From the NCBI GenBank assembly GCA_000431775.1, contig FR888234.1:12937-30872 (forward strand): DNA of 17,936 bases, given 5' to 3'. The notes below the pieces were generated by a model. The model worked only from the letters and a program-made list of their open reading frames with translations. It was not told the DNA's origin and made no database searches. Positions 14,929 to 17,936 of this stretch are shown here, one piece after another. The stretch comes from Clostridium sp. CAG:413 (GTDB lineage Bacteria > Bacillota > Clostridia > Oscillospirales > Acutalibacteraceae). A program made the position numbers and the translations under genes. Every line of letters starts with the position of its first letter. Positions within the stretch are counted from its first letter, which is position 1.

Positions 14929-16110
14929 GTGGAAATATACAAGGGAAGAGGAAAAAAGGAATACACAAAACAGCTTATCGAGGTGCTCGACGACGTTTTC
15001 TTCTTTGACGATGAAGAAACTCCCCGCCGTGACTTCATGTCGCTGCTGCCGAAGCTCTATAAGGACAAATACGAGCCCGCCTACAACAATCTTGTAGTCA
15101 TGGAGGGCGAGGATATAAAGGCTGCTATCGGTCTCTATCCGCTTAAATTCGTCGCCGCGGGCAGGGAGCTGAAGGTCGGCGGCATCGGCAACGTCGCAGT
15201 CACCAGAGATTCAAGAGGCAAGGGATACATGATAGACAGGCTCAACGCCTGCCTCGACATAATGAAAGCCGACGGCACGGTCTACTCGCCTCTCGGCGGT
15301 CACAGGCAGCGCTACGGCTATTTCGGCTACGAGCCTGCCGGCGTGAGCGTTTGCTTCTCGATAAACAAGCGCAATATCCGCCATGTGCTCGGCGGAGAGG
15401 TCAAGACCTCGCTCACCGCCCGTGAATTGACCGAGGCGGATACCGAGCTGCTTGCAAAGGTCAAGGCATTGTATGAAACTCAGCCGTTCCACGCCGTGCG
15501 CCCCGACGAAGCGCATATGGATATTCTCAGGAGCTGGCGTTCGACCCCGTATGTCGCACTTGCCGACGGCAGCTTTGCGGGCTATTTCGTCCTCTCAAGG
15601 GACGGCGGTATTGCCGAGATAATGGCTGCACCCGGCACCGACCTGCTCGACCTCATCATCTGCACCATGGAGACCTCCGGCCGCGACTCGGTGAGCTTCG
15701 CTCTGCCGCCCTATGACACGGAGAATTGCGAATACATGGCAAAGATCTGCGCCTCCTGCTCGCTTACACACTCCGAGATGATAAATATTTTTGATTTTGC
15801 TGCGTTCATCGAGGCGTTTCTCACCGTTAAGGCTCAGCGCATGAAGCTCGGCAGCGGCTCGCTGGTGATGCTTATCCACGGCGTCAACGGCGACGAAAAT
15901 CTTGAAATAATTGTCAACGGCTGTGACGTGTCGGTCAAGCACGCCCCCCAAAGCCCCGCGGATATGAAGCTCGCCGATATCGAGCTTGAGCACCGTGAGG
16001 CGATAAGGTGCATCGCCTCGCTCTACTCCGAGGCAAGGAACACCCTGCCCGCCTTCGCCGCAGGCTGGTTCCCCGTCGATTTCTATGCCCATTCGCAGGA
16101 TAACGTCTGA
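14929..16110 (+). CDS. GNAT-family N-acetyltransferase, Eis-like
   Basis: 393-residue cytoplasmic enzyme built like the Eis group: an N-terminal GNAT domain (about 1-145), a second GNAT-like domain (about 150-290) and a C-terminal sterol-carrier-like domain (about 300-393). The acetyl-CoA loop is VTRDSRGKGYM (91-101; RGKGY is the R/QxxGxG/A-type motif), followed by GGHRQRYGYFGYEPAG (123-138), highly typical of the family. Eis proteins acetylate amines such as aminoglycosides or protein lysines, but most Clostridial homologues are uncharacterised. The start is GTG with CGGAGGA 8-9 nt upstream. It shares a transcript with the D,D-carboxypeptidase and ends at a strong terminator. Resistance function is possible but not shown. 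Confidence 0.85.
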   Translation: MEIYKGRGKKEYTKQLIEVLDDVFFFDDEETPRRDFMSLLPKLYKDKYEPAYNNLVVMEGEDIKAAIGLYPLKFVAAGRELKVGGIGNVAVTRDSRGKGYMIDRLNACLDIMKADGTVYSPLGGHRQRYGYFGYEPAGVSVCFSINKRNIRHVLGGEVKTSLTARELTEADTELLAKVKALYETQPFHAVRPDEAHMDILRSWRSTPYVALADGSFAGYFVLSRDGGIAEIMAAPGTDLLDLIICTMETSGRDSVSFALPPYDTENCEYMAKICASCSLTHSEMINIFDFAAFIEAFLTVKAQRMKLGSGSLVMLIHGVNGDENLEIIVNGCDVSVKHAPQSPADMKLADIELEHREAIRCIASLYSEARNTLPAFAAGWFPVDFYAHSQDNV

Positions 16111-16116
16111 TAACGC

Positions 16117-16146
16117 AACAGCCTCCCTTAACGGAGGCTGTTTTTT
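16117..16146 (+). terminator. Rho-independent terminator after the acetyltransferase gene
   Basis: A perfect 10-bp stem (16117-16126 with 16133-16142), a 6-nt loop and a run of six T at 16141-16146, 6 nt after the stop codon. Confidence 0.93.
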
Positions 16147-16160
16147 GTTTGGTTGCTCAG

Positions 16161-16196
16161 AAAAAACCGCCCTTCTCCGTTCGGAGAGGGGCGGTT
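16161..16196 (-). terminator. Rho-independent terminator of the IolC-like/phosphoesterase operon
   Basis: Minus-strand hairpin of 14 bp with one G-U (16165-16178 with 16183-16196) around a GTTC loop, followed by six T in minus orientation (A-run 16161-16166). It faces the plus-strand terminator at 16117, so transcription is insulated both ways. Confidence 0.9.
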
Positions 16197-16216
16197 AGTT
16201 TATGATCGGATGATGA

Positions 16217-17371
16217 TTATTTGAAGCGTTTGATTGCCCAGCCGAAGAGGAAGTAGACGACCTTCATCACGGGGTTGAGGATGGCGGGGGAGAATGTGTC
16301 GAAGAAGAAGTTGGAAGCATCCTCGCCTGTCACATTCTGATAATAGAGCAGGTGGGTCTCATAGTTTGCGATGTCGTTCTCATCGAAGTTGAAAACTCTT
16401 ATCGTCCTGCCGCACTCGGCGCCGTAGGCACGGAAGCCTGTGCCGCCGTTGTAGCCCATCTTGATGCCGTCGGCGGAGGTGCCGACAAAGTTATTGTTGT
16501 GGTCGTGTGCGAAGAATGCGCCGATTATGTCGCCGTTCTTGACCCATGCCTGATATTCGCCGGTCTGCACGTCAAAGTTCTCGGAGCAGGGGGCTTCGCC
16601 GAAGTCGCCCTGAGCCACTTCCGTGTTGAGCACATACCATTTGTGATCTCTGCGGGAGTAGATAGCGCCGTCGTCCTTCCAATCGCATTCTTTAAGGAAG
16701 GAGTAGATTTCCTTGACGGGGACGTGCTGGAAGAGCATCGAGGGCACGGCTGCGCCGCCGTTTACCGCTTTGAGAGCGGCGGAGGTGGTGTTGTACCAAT
16801 CAAGCTGATTTGTGCGGATGCCTTCGTAGCCGCCGTCCTTCTTGTTGTTGGTGTCCATCATGTAGATGTTCATCGCAACGCTGCTGTCCTTTGAGGAATA
16901 GATAGGCACGTTGTAGGTGAACGGGTCGGTGCTGCCCCTGACTGCAAGGCAGTTGTCGTATGAAGCGTAGACTTCAAACATCTCATCCTCGCTCATCACG
17001 TTGGCGCGGTCATGGTCGTGGTTGCCGAGGGTCACGAGGAACGGAATGTTTCTCTCCTGGAGAGGCTTGATGATGCGGTCGATAGCGAGCTTATAGTCCT
17101 CCTTGGAGGCCTTTGGATATATATCCGAAAGCTGGTCGCCGACGAATACCACAAGGTCGGGCTGCTCCTGATCGAGAGCCATGCCGATGAATTTTGCGGT
17201 CTCACTTTTGGCATTCTTGCCGACATCCTGAGTGTCGTTGATCATCATTATCTTAAATTTGCCGTCTGTGCCGAATCTGAGAGCGCCGGAGGCTCCGTCG
17301 GCAGCAAAGGCGAATACCGAGCAGGTGAGCACGGTGACAATTGCAAGGAAAATGCTGAGCAGTTTCTTCAT
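16217..17371 (-). CDS. Secreted calcineurin-like metallophosphoesterase
   Basis: 384-residue phosphoesterase with a clear signal peptide (MKKLLSIFLAIVTVLTC, cleavage likely after AFA near residue 23). Motifs in order: INDTQD (Asp46, with Gln48 where His is commoner), VGDQ (Asp79), LGNHDHD (116-121), FQHVP, and FFAHDHNN (His-Asp-His block with Ala in place of Gly). These are the dinuclear metal site of purple-acid-phosphatase-like enzymes. The last 20 residues (PVMKVVYFLFGWAIKRFK) form a hydrophobic stretch with a basic end, possibly a C-terminal membrane anchor, so it may stay on the outer face of the membrane. The ribosome site AGGAG is 9 nt upstream, and the gene follows the IolC-like kinase by 20 nt in one operon. 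Substrate unknown. Confidence 0.88.
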   Translation of the reverse strand: MKKLLSIFLAIVTVLTCSVFAFAADGASGALRFGTDGKFKIMMINDTQDVGKNAKSETAKFIGMALDQEQPDLVVFVGDQLSDIYPKASKEDYKLAIDRIIKPLQERNIPFLVTLGNHDHDRANVMSEDEMFEVYASYDNCLAVRGSTDPFTYNVPIYSSKDSSVAMNIYMMDTNNKKDGGYEGIRTNQLDWYNTTSAALKAVNGGAAVPSMLFQHVPVKEIYSFLKECDWKDDGAIYSRRDHKWYVLNTEVAQGDFGEAPCSENFDVQTGEYQAWVKNGDIIGAFFAHDHNNNFVGTSADGIKMGYNGGTGFRAYGAECGRTIRVFNFDENDIANYETHLLYYQNVTGEDASNFFFDTFSPAILNPVMKVVYFLFGWAIKRFK

Positions 17372-17391
17372 TTTGTATTTCTCCTGTTGAG

Positions 17392-17936
17392 TTATTTTAT
17401 TTTTTCGATGACCTCGCCAGAGACGGGCTTGGTCTTGTCGATGAATTCACGCACCGCCTGGGCCGAGGGCATTGCAGCCGAGCAGCTGTGAGCTGAGACG
17501 AGCATGGAGGCGGAGGCCGTTGCAAATTCGAGTGCCTCGGGCACGCTCTTGCCCTGAAGCAGCGAATAGATGAACGCCGAGGCATAGCCGTCGCCGCCGC
17601 CGAAGCCCTTGAGCATCTTGACGGGGAAGGGCTTCACTTTATACGCCGAGCCGTCGCTGAGATAGGCGACCGAACCCTCTTTGCCGTGCTTGATTATAAC
17701 TATCCTGTTGCCGTAGCCGAACCAGCGCGCTGCCGAGTCCTCGTCGCTTGAGCAGACGCCCTCGAGCGCCTCGGTGAGGTCGAATTCCTCTCTCGAGCCG
17801 AGGATGATGTCGCTGTTTTTGGCGGCGATGGAGTAATAGAGCGAGATCTCGTCCTTATTCTTCCAGGTGTAGCTCCTGTAGTCGATGTCGAATATCACGA
17901 CTACGCCGTTTTTCTTTGCGAGGAAGAGCTTTTTGA
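17392..17936 (-). CDS. iolC: PfkB-family carbohydrate kinase, IolC-like (5-dehydro-2-deoxygluconokinase), C-terminal part
   Basis: The 180 codons visible are the C-terminal half; the start lies beyond the right edge. FDIDYRSYTW, NSDIILGSREEFD, IKHGKEGS and KMLKGFGGGDGYASAF (GxGD-type motif with the catalytic Asp) followed by ATASASMLVSAHSCSAAMP are close to IolC, which phosphorylates 5-dehydro-2-deoxygluconate in myo-inositol breakdown. A GTG within the visible part is an internal valine codon, not a start. Downstream, 20 nt away, is the secreted phosphoesterase. A different ribokinase-family substrate remains possible, since PfkB specificity is hard to read from the C-terminal half, but the HSCS segment favours IolC. 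Confidence 0.82.
   Translation of the reverse strand, partial: KKLFLAKKNGVVVIFDIDYRSYTWKNKDEISLYYSIAAKNSDIILGSREEFDLTEALEGVCSSDEDSAARWFGYGNRIVIIKHGKEGSVAYLSDGSAYKVKPFPVKMLKGFGGGDGYASAFIYSLLQGKSVPEALEFATASASMLVSAHSCSAAMPSAQAVREFIDKTKPVSGEVIEKIK

Noticed and set aside
17896..17898. GTG as start codon of the IolC-like gene
   Set aside because: The same frame stays open to the window edge with fitting sequence (KKLFLAKKNGVV), and the visible part is only the C-terminal half of a PfkB kinase.

Overview
The window looks like a chromosomal segment of a GC-rich, Gram-positive Clostridia-type bacterium, most likely an uncultured gut relative of the Oscillospirales. This is inferred from strong AGGAG-type ribosome binding sites, sigma-A promoters with extended -10 boxes, AT-rich spacers between GC-rich genes, and gene types common in that group. 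I see no tRNA, rRNA, CRISPR array, insertion sequence or phage gene.

Layout. (A) 1-1930, minus: start of a glycerol-3-phosphate/FAD oxidoreductase operon, a GlpA-like protein with a BFD-type [2Fe-2S] domain coupled by an ATGA overlap to a second FAD protein that runs off the left edge. (B) 2143-7813, plus: one tight six-gene operon read divergently from A: a Gfo/Idh/MocA dehydrogenase, two AP-endonuclease-2-fold sugar isomerase/epimerase-like TIM barrels, a small four-helix membrane protein, a second Gfo/Idh/MocA dehydrogenase and alanine racemase, closed by a strong hairpin terminator. (C) 7814-8061: gene-free, with a small GC-rich palindromic motif. (D) 8026-12605, minus: a MarR-type regulator with a palindromic operator, the two halves of a heterodimeric ABC exporter and a small ABM/quinol-monooxygenase-like protein. 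(E) 12629-13437, minus: a lone cytoplasmic metallophosphoesterase. (F) 13477-16146, plus: a membrane-anchored D-Ala-D-Ala carboxypeptidase and an Eis-like N-acetyltransferase. (G) 16161-17936, minus: a secreted metallophosphoesterase directly downstream of an IolC-like kinase whose start lies beyond the right edge.

How the genes may work together. Operon B has the parts for an oxidation/isomerisation route on a sugar, polyol or inositol-like substrate, but the substrate cannot be read from sequence. Region D is a typical drug- or stress-responsive export cassette. Region G may link extracellular dephosphorylation to inositol catabolism; that is inference.

The most concrete anomaly is a near-perfect 18-bp tandem duplication inside the catalytic ABC subunit, which inserts six residues between the ABC signature and Walker B. 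The least explained unit is operon B.
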